Source: DASZZV01 sp035544835 (GTDB lineage Bacteria; Acidobacteriota; Thermoanaerobaculia; Gp7-AA8). Taken from it: a stretch of 5,684 bases of DNA. This document shows positions 1 to 5,640 of this stretch, in pieces. Within the stretch, counting starts at the first letter, position 1; every line of letters starts with the position of its first letter. The DNA is taken from positions 1-5,684 of the forward strand of contig DASZZV010000231.1 of the NCBI GenBank assembly GCA_035544835.1, given 5' to 3'. The position numbers and the translations under genes were made by a program. The notes beneath the pieces are model-generated. The model did no database searches and was not told the origin of the DNA. It was given only the letters and a program-made list of their open reading frames with translations.

Positions 1-122
1 CGCGCCGTCATCACCAGAAAAATCAGGACTAGCAAAAAAAGCAGCAGTTGGCGAGATAGAGCCGGGGCATCCAGAAGCAGGACGGCAATCACGAGCCCAA
101 TCAGAGCGAGGATCTCGATCAC
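1..122 (-). CDS. Partial membrane protein (5' end only), divergent from the DUF3187 gene
   Basis: Read on the minus strand from a GTG at 122-120, the frame stays open to the left edge for 40 residues. They form two strongly hydrophobic stretches: IEILALIGLVIAVLLL, then QLLLFLLVLIFLVM after a short DAPALSR turn. This looks like the N-terminus of a polytopic membrane protein with two closely spaced helices. Third codon positions after the GTG are GC-biased (roughly two thirds by hand count), as expected for a gene here. The frame also stays open upstream of the GTG, but there it is polar and less biased, so the start is uncertain (a TTG further up is possible). No strong ribosome-binding site is visible; an AGG lies just before the GTG. 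The family cannot be identified from this fragment. It could still be chance hydrophobicity. Confidence 0.42.
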   Translation of the reverse strand, partial: MIEILALIGLVIAVLLLDAPALSRQLLLFLLVLIFLVMTA

Positions 123-146
123 CAGCCTGTTCGATTCCCGAGCCTC

Positions 147-175
147 TTGAGAAGCGTTCTCCCTCAGGCTATAAG
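147..175 (+). promoter_or_regulatory. Sigma-70-like promoter for the DUF3187-phosphatase operon
   Basis: TTGAGA at 147-152 (5 of 6 matches to TTGACA) is separated by exactly 17 bp from TATAAG at 170-175 (5 of 6 matches to TATAAT). Transcription would begin near 182, in the gap between the leftward gene at the left edge and the rightward operon. Because the TTG at 147 is the -35 box, it is a poor candidate for a start codon even though the DUF3187 frame is open back to it. Inferred from consensus match only. Confidence 0.5.
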
Positions 176-260
176 GAATCCGGCAACGAGGATCAGACCG
201 GAAATGACTGCAGATCAAGTGCTGGTAGTCGAAGATACTCTCCCCATTCGCAAGTTCATC

Positions 261-1364
261 ATGCGCGCCCGGGAGCGCGTGTCGATACGAATACTCTTCT
301 CTATTCTCGCATTCGTTGCCGGCGTCTTGCCCGTCCAGGCGCAGAACGCGTTCTGGTTGCCGACGCCGCAGACGGATCCGACTGAGTTCGGGTCGCTGGC
401 TCTCGACCCGTCGGAGTCGCTGGCGCTGCCGGCTGGTCAATGGGCGGGGGCTTTCAACGCCACCTACTTCAATCAGTGGGCCGGCACATGGCACACCGGC
501 CGAGTTCATTCTGACCGGCACCTTCAGGGTCAGTCGATCACCGAAGATGAGATCTCTTACCTCGAAGCAGCGTTTCCGCACGATCAGATCTATCGAGTGG
601 ACGTGGAAGGTTATCGGTCCGATCTCTTTCTGGCCCGCGGTGTCGGACGCGGTCTGACCCTCTCGGCGCGTGTTCCCTGGATCGAGATCGGTGGGCCGCA
701 CTGGGATGCGCTGGCCGAGGATTTTCACAAGGTTCTGCCGGCCTCCCCATCCTATCAGCGCGATCTCTTCCGCCGCGGCGATACGCTCCTGTTCATTCAG
801 GGTCACCACGGTACGATCGAACGTCGCCAGGAGCTGTCGCGTTCAGGAGTCGGCGACATCGTTCTGGCAGGCAGTCTGGCTCTTCCCGGACTGTTCGGGG
901 CCGACAACACGCTCGCCGCAGCAGTCCAGCTCCCCACCGGCAAAAAAGACACCTTACAGGGGAGCGGCGGAGTGGACGCAGGACTTCGTTACTTCGCTAC
1001 CTGGACGCGGCCTCACCGCTCGTATTTCGCCGGTGTCGGAATCAACTATCAGAGCTCCAGTGGCGACTTCCTCGGTATCCAGCGCTCCGACTCCTGGAAC
1101 GTCATTGTCGGCCTGGACCAACCGTTGACGCGCCGCGTTTCCGGAACGATCCGAACGAGAATCGATAGCTCTCCGCTGCAGCGGATCGTTCACGAAGATC
1201 TGGGCCGGCCGGTCTTCTATTGGCGACTGGGACTGCTGGCGAAACTGGCGCAGGATCGCTGGATCGCCTTCGAGCTCGGCGATGAGCTTCTGCCTCAGAT
1301 CGGCATCGACGCTGATTGGAGTGCACACCTCACCTTCGGAACGCGTTTCGGCCCGACGGAATGA
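261..1364 (+). CDS. Secreted DUF3187-family protein, probably envelope-associated
   Basis: This encodes a 367-residue exported protein resembling the DUF3187 family, whose function is unknown. From the ATG at 261 the N-terminus is a classical signal peptide: a basic n-region (MRARERVSIR), a hydrophobic core to about residue 23, and a cleavage site after VQA near residue 27. The mature part begins QNAFWLPTP. Family-like features are a GRVHSDRH/DEISYLEAA region (about 81-104), a DVEGYRSDLFLARG segment (114-127), a GVGDIVL strand (197-202) and a PTGKKDTLQGSGGVDAG loop (225-241). Alternating strands suggest a beta-rich or barrel-like fold, but the C-terminus (RFGPTE) lacks the usual final aromatic residue of a barrel. 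The start is uncertain. The frame is open back to 147, and an ATG at 204 has a GAGGA at 188-192, but using it gives an abnormally long n-region. The stop overlaps the start of the phosphatase gene by 4 bp. Confidence 0.72.
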   Translation: MRARERVSIRILFSILAFVAGVLPVQAQNAFWLPTPQTDPTEFGSLALDPSESLALPAGQWAGAFNATYFNQWAGTWHTGRVHSDRHLQGQSITEDEISYLEAAFPHDQIYRVDVEGYRSDLFLARGVGRGLTLSARVPWIEIGGPHWDALAEDFHKVLPASPSYQRDLFRRGDTLLFIQGHHGTIERRQELSRSGVGDIVLAGSLALPGLFGADNTLAAAVQLPTGKKDTLQGSGGVDAGLRYFATWTRPHRSYFAGVGINYQSSSGDFLGIQRSDSWNVIVGLDQPLTRRVSGTIRTRIDSSPLQRIVHEDLGRPVFYWRLGLLAKLAQDRWIAFELGDELLPQIGIDADWSAHLTFGTRFGPTE

Positions 1365-2413
1365 CTGAGACGGCCAACCCGGTCAGCCGGCGTACGCGGG
1401 CCGCACTCATTCTGTTCGTAACGGCGTCGGTCATCGCCCCGGCCGCTCTATTCTGGCGCAACCATCGCGTCCATCCTGACGCTCTCGTCGACGGAATCTA
1501 TCGAACGAGCCAGCCCAGCGGTCGTCAGTTGCTGAAGATGATCTCCGCCCTGCACCTGCGAACCATCATCAATCTTCGGGGCAGCAACGTACGCCGGTCC
1601 TGGTATCGCGACGAGGAAGCGGAGACGCGAAAAACCGGGGTCGGTCTGATCAACCTTCCCTTCGAGACTTTCGACTGGCCACCGCAGTTCGAAACTCGCG
1701 CCCTCGTGGGCGCACTCGACTCGGCACCGCGCCCGATCCTCCTGCACTGTGAGAGCGGCGTCGATCGAAGCGGCTGGGCTGGTGCCATCGTATTGATACT
1801 CAACGGGCGTCCCTACGACGAGGCGCTGCAGCAGATGTCGATCCTGCGCGGTCATTTCTGCCGGCGCTCGATCTGCCCTCTTCATCGTTTCTTCGATATC
1901 TATCAAAAGTGGCTGGCAGAAAAGCGGCTCCCCCATTCGTCACAAAACTTCCGGCGATGGGTCATGACCGTCTACTGCCCGGAGCCCTACAACGCCTCAT
2001 TCCGCCTGATGACGCGCCCGCCTTCGATCGTCGCACCCGACGAGGAGCTCATCTATCAGGTCGCAGTCACGAACGACTCCCACTCCATGTGGGCTTCTTC
2101 AGCCGATCGTCGCCACGGCATGAGAATGGGAGTGCGTATGATCGGGCCGTTCACGTCCGCCCCTTTAGATGCTCTGCCGATTTTCCGGAAGCCACACACG
2201 ACGGCGAGGGATGTCTTCCGGGAAAGCTCGGCCGTGACCACGACCTCACCGCATGAATCCCGCATCGTGCTCGTTCGAGTGCGCGCGCCCCATCAACCGG
2301 GCCTCTACGTCCTGCAGTTCGATATGGTCGATGAGATGGTGCACTGGTTCTCCGACCTCGGTGGACCGGGGCTTCTGCTACCGGTTCAGGTGACAGCCGC
2401 AAAGCGAGGGTAG
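1361..2413 (+). CDS. Membrane-anchored dual-specificity/tyrosine phosphatase with C-terminal beta-rich domain
   Basis: This 350-residue protein is a cysteine-dependent phosphatase of the dual-specificity/tyrosine class. Residues 1-13 are basic (RRTR at 10-13), followed by one hydrophobic segment (about 14-31) that is probably a signal anchor. Residues 40-70 have the family's opening pattern (DGIYRTSQPS, then LRTIINLRG). The CX5R active-site loop is HCESGVDRSG, with nucleophile C130 and phosphate-binding R136. D105 in FDWPP, 25 residues earlier, is a candidate general acid. The phosphatase part ends near 190. Residues 200-345 form a separate, probably beta-sandwich module ending in APHQPGLYVLQFDMVDEMVHW. 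I recall similar sequence at the C-termini of some bacterial sugar-related transferases and methyltransferases, but cannot name the family. The start is the ATG in the ATGA overlap with the preceding stop, implying translational coupling. A frame extension to an ATG at 1316 lies inside the DUF3187 gene and is less likely. The substrate could be protein, lipid or glycan. Confidence 0.8.
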   Translation: MTETANPVSRRTRAALILFVTASVIAPAALFWRNHRVHPDALVDGIYRTSQPSGRQLLKMISALHLRTIINLRGSNVRRSWYRDEEAETRKTGVGLINLPFETFDWPPQFETRALVGALDSAPRPILLHCESGVDRSGWAGAIVLILNGRPYDEALQQMSILRGHFCRRSICPLHRFFDIYQKWLAEKRLPHSSQNFRRWVMTVYCPEPYNASFRLMTRPPSIVAPDEELIYQVAVTNDSHSMWASSADRRHGMRMGVRMIGPFTSAPLDALPIFRKPHTTARDVFRESSAVTTTSPHESRIVLVRVRAPHQPGLYVLQFDMVDEMVHWFSDLGGPGLLLPVQVTAAKRG

Positions 2414-2436
2414 CCCGAATTTTCCCACAGGGTTTC

Positions 2437-2459
2437 TGCTGCGGAGCCGGATAGCAGCA
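2437..2459 (+). terminator. Weak hairpin after the phosphatase gene
   Basis: TGCTGC (2437-2442) and GCAGCA (2454-2459) can pair around an 11-nt loop, 24 bp after the phosphatase stop. No T-tract follows, so it does not qualify as a standard intrinsic terminator. The large inverted repeat further downstream may matter more for transcript ends. Confidence 0.18.
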
Positions 2460-2522
2460 TGTCTGCTTCGTTGCACATCATTAAGCCGCCGAACCCGATG
2501 CTCACGGTGTGCGCGGGGCATC

Positions 2523-2644
2523 TTGTGTGGCACAGGCACTCCTGCCTGTGTGCCGCGGCGTCGAGCCGCGGCGTTCCTGCGACGATTCACGGGAAGGTCG
2601 GCCTCGACGGCCGACACACAGGCAAGAGTGCCTGTGCCACACAA
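2523..2644. repeat. 122-bp inverted-repeat element (REPIN-like) with two inner hairpins
   Basis: The outer arms at 2523-2552 and 2615-2644 are 30 bp each and reverse-complementary with a single mismatch (CTCCTG versus CTCTTG). The arm core is GGCACAGGCACT. Inside lie two perfect 7-bp stems with 5-nt loops: CCGCGGC/GCCGCGG at 2553-2571 and GTCGGCC/GGCCGAC at 2597-2615. The whole can be read as two head-to-head copies of one unit: the 30-nt arm, then a hairpin with loop GTCGA, then TTCC. It fills most of the spacer between the phosphatase and glycosyltransferase genes. This resembles REP doublets or a non-autonomous mobile palindrome. No transposase is present, and mobility is inferred only from its architecture. 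Confidence 0.85.
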
Positions 2645-2690
2645 AAGGCCGATCGCGCCTGACCCAACCAGCGGCGAAACCCTTTGAGAA

Positions 2691-4217
2691 ATGCAGGGTA
2701 GACTCTCCGCCGTGTTGAACGAAACCGCTGCGCAGATGTCCCGGGACGACCGGCGTTACTGGACGATCGTGGCCATCGTTCTGCTGGTGAAGACCATCCT
2801 CGCCATCACCTACCCGATCTCCGGGGACGAAGCCGAATACTGGGACTGCTCGCGCCATTTCGACTGGAGCTATCTCGATCACACCCCGCTCCTTTTCTGG
2901 CTGATGATTCCGGCACGCGCGATTTTCGGTGAGACGCGGCTGGCCGTTCGGACCGTGTCACTTCTGGCCGGGCTGGCCTTTGCGTTCATCCTGCGCCCGC
3001 TGGTTCGCCGACTGGGCGCGGAGGAGCGCGCCACCGAGACCTGGCTTCTGCTCAACGCAATGCCGCTCTTTTTTCTGGGAACGATCTACTGCTGGACCGA
3101 CGTCCTGCTTCTGCTGGCCTATGCCTCGGCTACCCTTTCCATGATCGAGGTGGCGCAGGGAAACCGTCGCGGCTGGTGGTACATCGGGCTCTCCTTCGGT
3201 CTCGGCCTGCTGGCGAAGATCATGATCGGGCTCGCCGCCCCGGCACTGCTGGTGATGCTCAGAAGCCCCGAGGCGCGACGTGATCTCAAAACCCCGCGCC
3301 CTTACCTGGCGGCTCTGCTGTCGGTGGTAATTACCATTCCGGTCTGGTACTGGTCGATCGTTCACCACTGGGAGAACTTCCGCTTTCAGTTTTCGGAGCG
3401 TCATCACCTTCAGGAATTTCAGCCGCGACTCGTCCTTGAATTCCTGATCTCGAACATCCTGCTGACGACACCCTTCGTCGCCGCGGCGATCGTGGTCGCC
3501 ATCATCATCTGGAAAGGGAAGCGGGAAGTGACTGGGCAGATTCTTCTCTGTGCCGCCGCTGTGCCGTTCTTCGCCTTCCTCTACGCCTCCACCCGCGAAC
3601 GGGCCGGTGCGCACTGGGCCGCCGCTACGCTGATCCTCGGTGCGGTCGTGGCCGGCATCACACCGTTCCGAGGAAAGAGTGTCCTCGTAGTGTGCGGAGC
3701 CGTAACAACAGCGCTGGTGACCGTTCTCATCGGGGTCCTGGCAGTCTCCCCTGAAGTCGTGATGGACAAGGAGTGGTCCTATGGCGGCAACCCCGTCCGC
3801 GTGTCGACGAGCTATCTCACTTACGCCGTGGGCAATGAGGCCATCGCCCAGGAGGTCCTGCGACGGCTACAGCCCGGCGAGATGATGGCCTCGGAGAACT
3901 ACACGAACGTTCATCTGTTCTCCTTTCTCACCGGGGGCAAGCTTCCGACGCGGCTGGCCTGGCTCAAGAAGAACGGGAAGTCAGGACTACCTTCGCTCTA
4001 CTGGTACAGGCCCGAGGAGCTCGAAGGACACAACTTCCTCTTTGTCTCCGACAAGGGTGGAATGGATGATCAGCTGCGCGAAATCTTTGCGTCGATAAGC
4101 GAGCAGCCGCCGATCGTGATCAAGCGGGGAACGAAGGTACTCAGAACCATGCGCGTTGTTCGCTGCGTCGACCTCCGGAAACCGGACGGCGTGTTCACGT
4201 TACTCCCGCGCGGGTGA
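2691..4217 (+). CDS. GT39/ArnT-like integral membrane glycosyltransferase (PMT_2 superfamily)
   Basis: This 508-residue polytopic protein looks like a GT-C-fold glycosyltransferase of the PMT/ArnT/RgtA-D type, which moves a sugar from a polyprenyl-phosphate carrier to lipid, glycan or protein on the periplasmic face. The first helix (about 22-40) is followed by the diagnostic first outer loop, GDEAEYW (45-51), whose acidic pair D46/E47 is the expected catalytic motif, then FDWSYLDHTPLLFWL (57-71). Roughly ten hydrophobic segments follow up to about 352. WSIVHHWENFRFQF (221-234) and ERAGAHWAA (303-311) match positions conserved in this superfamily. Residues 355-508 form a non-membrane, probably periplasmic tail. 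Length is typical. The start is moderately uncertain: ATG 2691 has no good ribosome-binding site, and GTG 2712 and ATG 2736 are in frame. It stands alone between two repeat elements. Acceptor and donor sugar cannot be inferred. Confidence 0.85.
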   Translation: MQGRLSAVLNETAAQMSRDDRRYWTIVAIVLLVKTILAITYPISGDEAEYWDCSRHFDWSYLDHTPLLFWLMIPARAIFGETRLAVRTVSLLAGLAFAFILRPLVRRLGAEERATETWLLLNAMPLFFLGTIYCWTDVLLLLAYASATLSMIEVAQGNRRGWWYIGLSFGLGLLAKIMIGLAAPALLVMLRSPEARRDLKTPRPYLAALLSVVITIPVWYWSIVHHWENFRFQFSERHHLQEFQPRLVLEFLISNILLTTPFVAAAIVVAIIIWKGKREVTGQILLCAAAVPFFAFLYASTRERAGAHWAAATLILGAVVAGITPFRGKSVLVVCGAVTTALVTVLIGVLAVSPEVVMDKEWSYGGNPVRVSTSYLTYAVGNEAIAQEVLRRLQPGEMMASENYTNVHLFSFLTGGKLPTRLAWLKKNGKSGLPSLYWYRPEELEGHNFLFVSDKGGMDDQLREIFASISEQPPIVIKRGTKVLRTMRVVRCVDLRKPDGVFTLLPRG

Positions 4218-4297
4218 CGCTCTGGGAGTCCGTCAAAGGAGCCTGTAGCACTGTTGCACGGACGCTCGAGTAGGGATTCATTCTGCGTGGCGCGCCA

Positions 4298-4546
4298 ATC
4301 CAGCGCGCGAAAGGCGCGCGGCAGACCTGTAGCACCGGGCGTAAGCCCGGTGATCCCGCGGCCACCCGAGAGAAAAATGCATTCAATTAATGCGAGCCCG
4401 CGAAGGCGGGCGGCAGATTTGCCGCACATCATCTGCCGCCCGCCTTCGCGGGCTCGTACATTTGAAAGCTCGAATTGTGCGTCGTTCGCCAACACCGGGC
4501 TTACGCCCGGTGCTACAGGTCTGCCGCGCGCCTTCGCGCGCTGGAT
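4298..4546. repeat. Large inverted repeat with near-identical arms of about 54 bp
   Basis: The left arm 4298-4352 (55 nt) and right arm 4493-4546 (54 nt) are reverse complements apart from one inserted A (GAAAGG versus GAAGG). Each arm contains two self-complementary modules: GCGCGC-GAAG-GCGCGC followed by GGCAGAC, and CCGGGC-GTAA-GCCCGG preceded by CTGTAGCA. The arms enclose 140 bp carrying a second perfect palindrome. In single-stranded DNA or RNA the whole could fold either as one long stem or as a row of small hairpins; GTAA would be a GNRA-type tetraloop in RNA. It begins about 80 bp after the glycosyltransferase stop. The near-identity of the arms suggests recent duplication or ongoing correction. 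Confidence 0.9.
4393..4456. repeat. Perfect 26-bp inverted repeat nested inside the larger palindrome
   Basis: Positions 4393-4418 and 4431-4456 are exact reverse complements separated by a 12-nt loop. Each arm contains GCCCGC-GAAG-GCGGGC followed by GGCAGAT, the same layout as the first module of the outer arms but with one stem base pair exchanged. It therefore belongs to the same repeat family as the surrounding element rather than being unrelated sequence. Confidence 0.9.
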
Positions 4547-4590
4547 CCGGCAGGGCCAGCGATACGGCAGCATCGAAGGCGCCACTCCAA

Positions 4591-4611
4591 TTCAAATTCT
4601 GCGAAATTGAA
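4591..4611. promoter_or_regulatory. Operator-like imperfect palindrome upstream of tonB
   Basis: Half-sites TTCAAATTC and GAAATTGAA flank a TGC centre. Eight of nine positions pair; the single mismatch is A opposite A. It sits in a locally AT-rich patch about 137 bp before the tonB start, between the repeat element and the gene. The spacing and symmetry suit a dimeric repressor, and TonB genes are often iron-regulated, but the sequence is not a recognisable Fur box. Function is inferred from symmetry alone. Confidence 0.3.
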
Positions 4612-4737
4612 GTTTCCTTTTCCCATCCTGCAGTGTCCAAACAATCAGAAGAAGCTCAGGGCAGCAGATCCTTCGCCGGTCTGCCTGCCGCACGCGGCGA
4701 ACGTGTCGGGCCTTCGAGATCCGCATCAATGCGGACT

Positions 4738-4743
4738 GGAGGG
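4738..4743 (+). promoter_or_regulatory. Shine-Dalgarno site of tonB
   Basis: GGAGGG lies 5 nt before the ATG at 4749. It is the strongest ribosome-binding site in the window and fixes the start of the TonB-family gene. Confidence 0.8.
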
Positions 4744-4748
4744 AAACC

Positions 4749-5510
4749 ATGTTCGAACGCAGCCTTGTCGATACCACTCTGGACTTCAACCGCGGGCGCC
4801 GGCTCGCCGGCCTGCCGCTTTCCGCGGCGGCACACGTCGTCTTGATTGTCGGCGTGATCTACGCCTCAGCGATGCATGTCGAAATGCCGACCGCGGCACC
4901 GGCGCGAGTGCAGCCGTTTCAGGTAATGCTCGCGCCTCCGATCCCCGCGGCACCAGCACCTCCCAGGGGAAATCCCGCGACGGCGAAGGTAACACCACAT
5001 ACAGCGGCACCTCCAGTCACCGCTCCTCCCATGACCGCACCGTCGATCATTCCGGCCACCATTCCGGTGCCGCAGGCGCCGGTGGCTTCGGTCGAATCGG
5101 GAACGGGTGATCCGGCCGCGACCGGTCCTGTTGGTCTGCCAACGGGAATCCCGGGCGGCACCGGCACCGATCCAACTGCGACTGGTCTGCCAGGGTCGAC
5201 GGGCGTAGGCACCAGCGAGATTCCTCTGCCGGTGACGGGGAACGTTCGCGCACCGGTGATCATTACGCGCGTCGATCCCCACTACCCGGAATTGTTACTG
5301 CGTGTCCGGATGAGAGGAAGCGCGATCGTCGAGTGCATCGTCGATGCGCATGGCAAAGTGCAGAGCGTCGTCCCGGTCTTTTCCACGCACAAGCTCTTTG
5401 AAGCAGCGGCAGTCGACGCCGTTCGCAAATGGATGTTCAAACCAGGATCAGTCGATGGTCGTCCCGTGCCGACGATCTTCCGGCTCACCGTGAAGTTCGA
5501 GCCACGGTAA
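4749..5510 (+). CDS. tonB: TonB-family energy transducer
   Basis: This 253-residue protein would span the periplasm and pass proton-motive-force energy from an ExbB/ExbD complex to TonB-dependent outer-membrane receptors. One membrane helix (about 24-42) carries S25 and H29 in SAAAH, the SxxxH spacing important in TonB. Residues 47-165 are a long Pro/Ala/Thr/Gly-rich spacer with little charge, including imperfect repeats rich in TG and LP. The C-terminal domain (about 172-253) shows the TonB_C pattern: VDPHYPELLLRVRMRGSAIV, then a DAHGKV turn (199-204), AAAVDAVRKWMFKP (219-232), and DGRPVPTIFRLTVKF (236-250). Family length is normal. The start is set by GGAGGG 5 nt upstream. No exbB, exbD or receptor gene lies in the window, so partners are presumably encoded elsewhere or beyond the right edge. 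The family call is firm; orthology to a particular TonB is not. Confidence 0.9.
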   Translation: MFERSLVDTTLDFNRGRRLAGLPLSAAAHVVLIVGVIYASAMHVEMPTAAPARVQPFQVMLAPPIPAAPAPPRGNPATAKVTPHTAAPPVTAPPMTAPSIIPATIPVPQAPVASVESGTGDPAATGPVGLPTGIPGGTGTDPTATGLPGSTGVGTSEIPLPVTGNVRAPVIITRVDPHYPELLLRVRMRGSAIVECIVDAHGKVQSVVPVFSTHKLFEAAAVDAVRKWMFKPGSVDGRPVPTIFRLTVKFEPR

Positions 5511-5550
5511 ACCGCGGCCCTCCCACCGTGTGGCGCGGCTTTACCGAGCT

Positions 5551-5640
5551 TGTCATCCTGAGCGATTGACCGCGGAGCGCGGCGTCTGAGTGAAAGAAAC
5601 CAGGGTGTCATCCCGAGCGTCGAGCGAGGGATCTGGGAGG
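5551..5640. repeat. Pair of GTCATCC(T/C)GAGCG intergenic repeats
   Basis: TGTCATCCTGAGCG at 5551-5564 recurs as TGTCATCCCGAGCG at 5606-5619, a 55-bp period with one mismatch. The second copy continues to the usual end GCGAGGGATCTGGGAGG, and the first carries a longer middle part and ends AAGAAACCAGGG. I recognise this as a short dispersed repeat widespread between genes in several environmental phyla. It lies 40 bp after the tonB stop and continues close to the window's end; no gene is visible in 5511-5684. A minus-strand open frame across it is a repeat artefact. Confidence 0.65.

Larger units (their letters stand above)
4218..4748. other. 531-bp intergenic region: repeats and tonB upstream sequence
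   Basis: No convincing gene lies here. Short open frames on both strands are produced by the palindromes and encode mirror-image peptides rich in R, A, P and G. Its content, in order: CCTGTAGCAC at 4242-4251, which matches part of the following repeat (4326-4335) and may be a decayed copy; a 10-bp palindrome TGGCGCGCCA at 4288-4297; the nested inverted repeat at 4298-4546; and an AT-richer stretch at about 4585-4625 with an operator-like palindrome. The last 120 bp before the tonB start hold only the ribosome-binding site. I could not identify a good -35/-10 pair for tonB. Confidence 0.7.

Noticed and set aside
147..260. Extending the DUF3187 gene start to 147
   Set aside because: The codon at 147 is a TTG that coincides with the -35 box, and the extension would bury the signal peptide far from the N-terminus.
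1448..1936. Minus-strand open frame (162 codons) opposite the phosphatase domain
   Set aside because: It has no recognisable motif and lies entirely antisense to conserved catalytic sequence; it is explained by high GC content.
2459..2662. Small open frames on both strands through the 122-bp element
   Set aside because: They are repeat-derived, with peptides such as WHRHSCLC appearing on both strands owing to the palindrome.
2958..3614. Long minus-strand open frame (218 codons) inside the glycosyltransferase gene
   Set aside because: It is the antisense of a membrane protein: very hydrophilic, rich in R, Q, G and E, with no domain pattern, and fully inside a well-supported gene.
4298..4546. 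CRISPR array
   Set aside because: The repeats are inverted and nested, not direct repeats with regular unique spacers.
4254..4610. Open frames across the nested palindrome on both strands
   Set aside because: Both strands give mirror-image peptides (for example ARKARGRPVAPGVSPV) because of the inverted repeat; they are not coding.
4475..5110. Plus-strand 211-codon frame overlapping tonB
   Set aside because: It begins inside the repeat and overlaps the TonB gene in another frame. Composition is R/S/A/H-rich low complexity, with no ribosome-binding site.
5511..5547. Intrinsic terminator after tonB from CCGCG and CGCGG
   Set aside because: The stem is only 5 bp with a loop of about 22 nt and only a short CTTT afterwards, which is too weak to call.
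5282..5611. Minus-strand 109-codon frame over the tonB 3' end and end repeat
   Set aside because: Its N-terminus is a translation of the dispersed repeat and the rest is antisense to the conserved TonB C-terminal domain.
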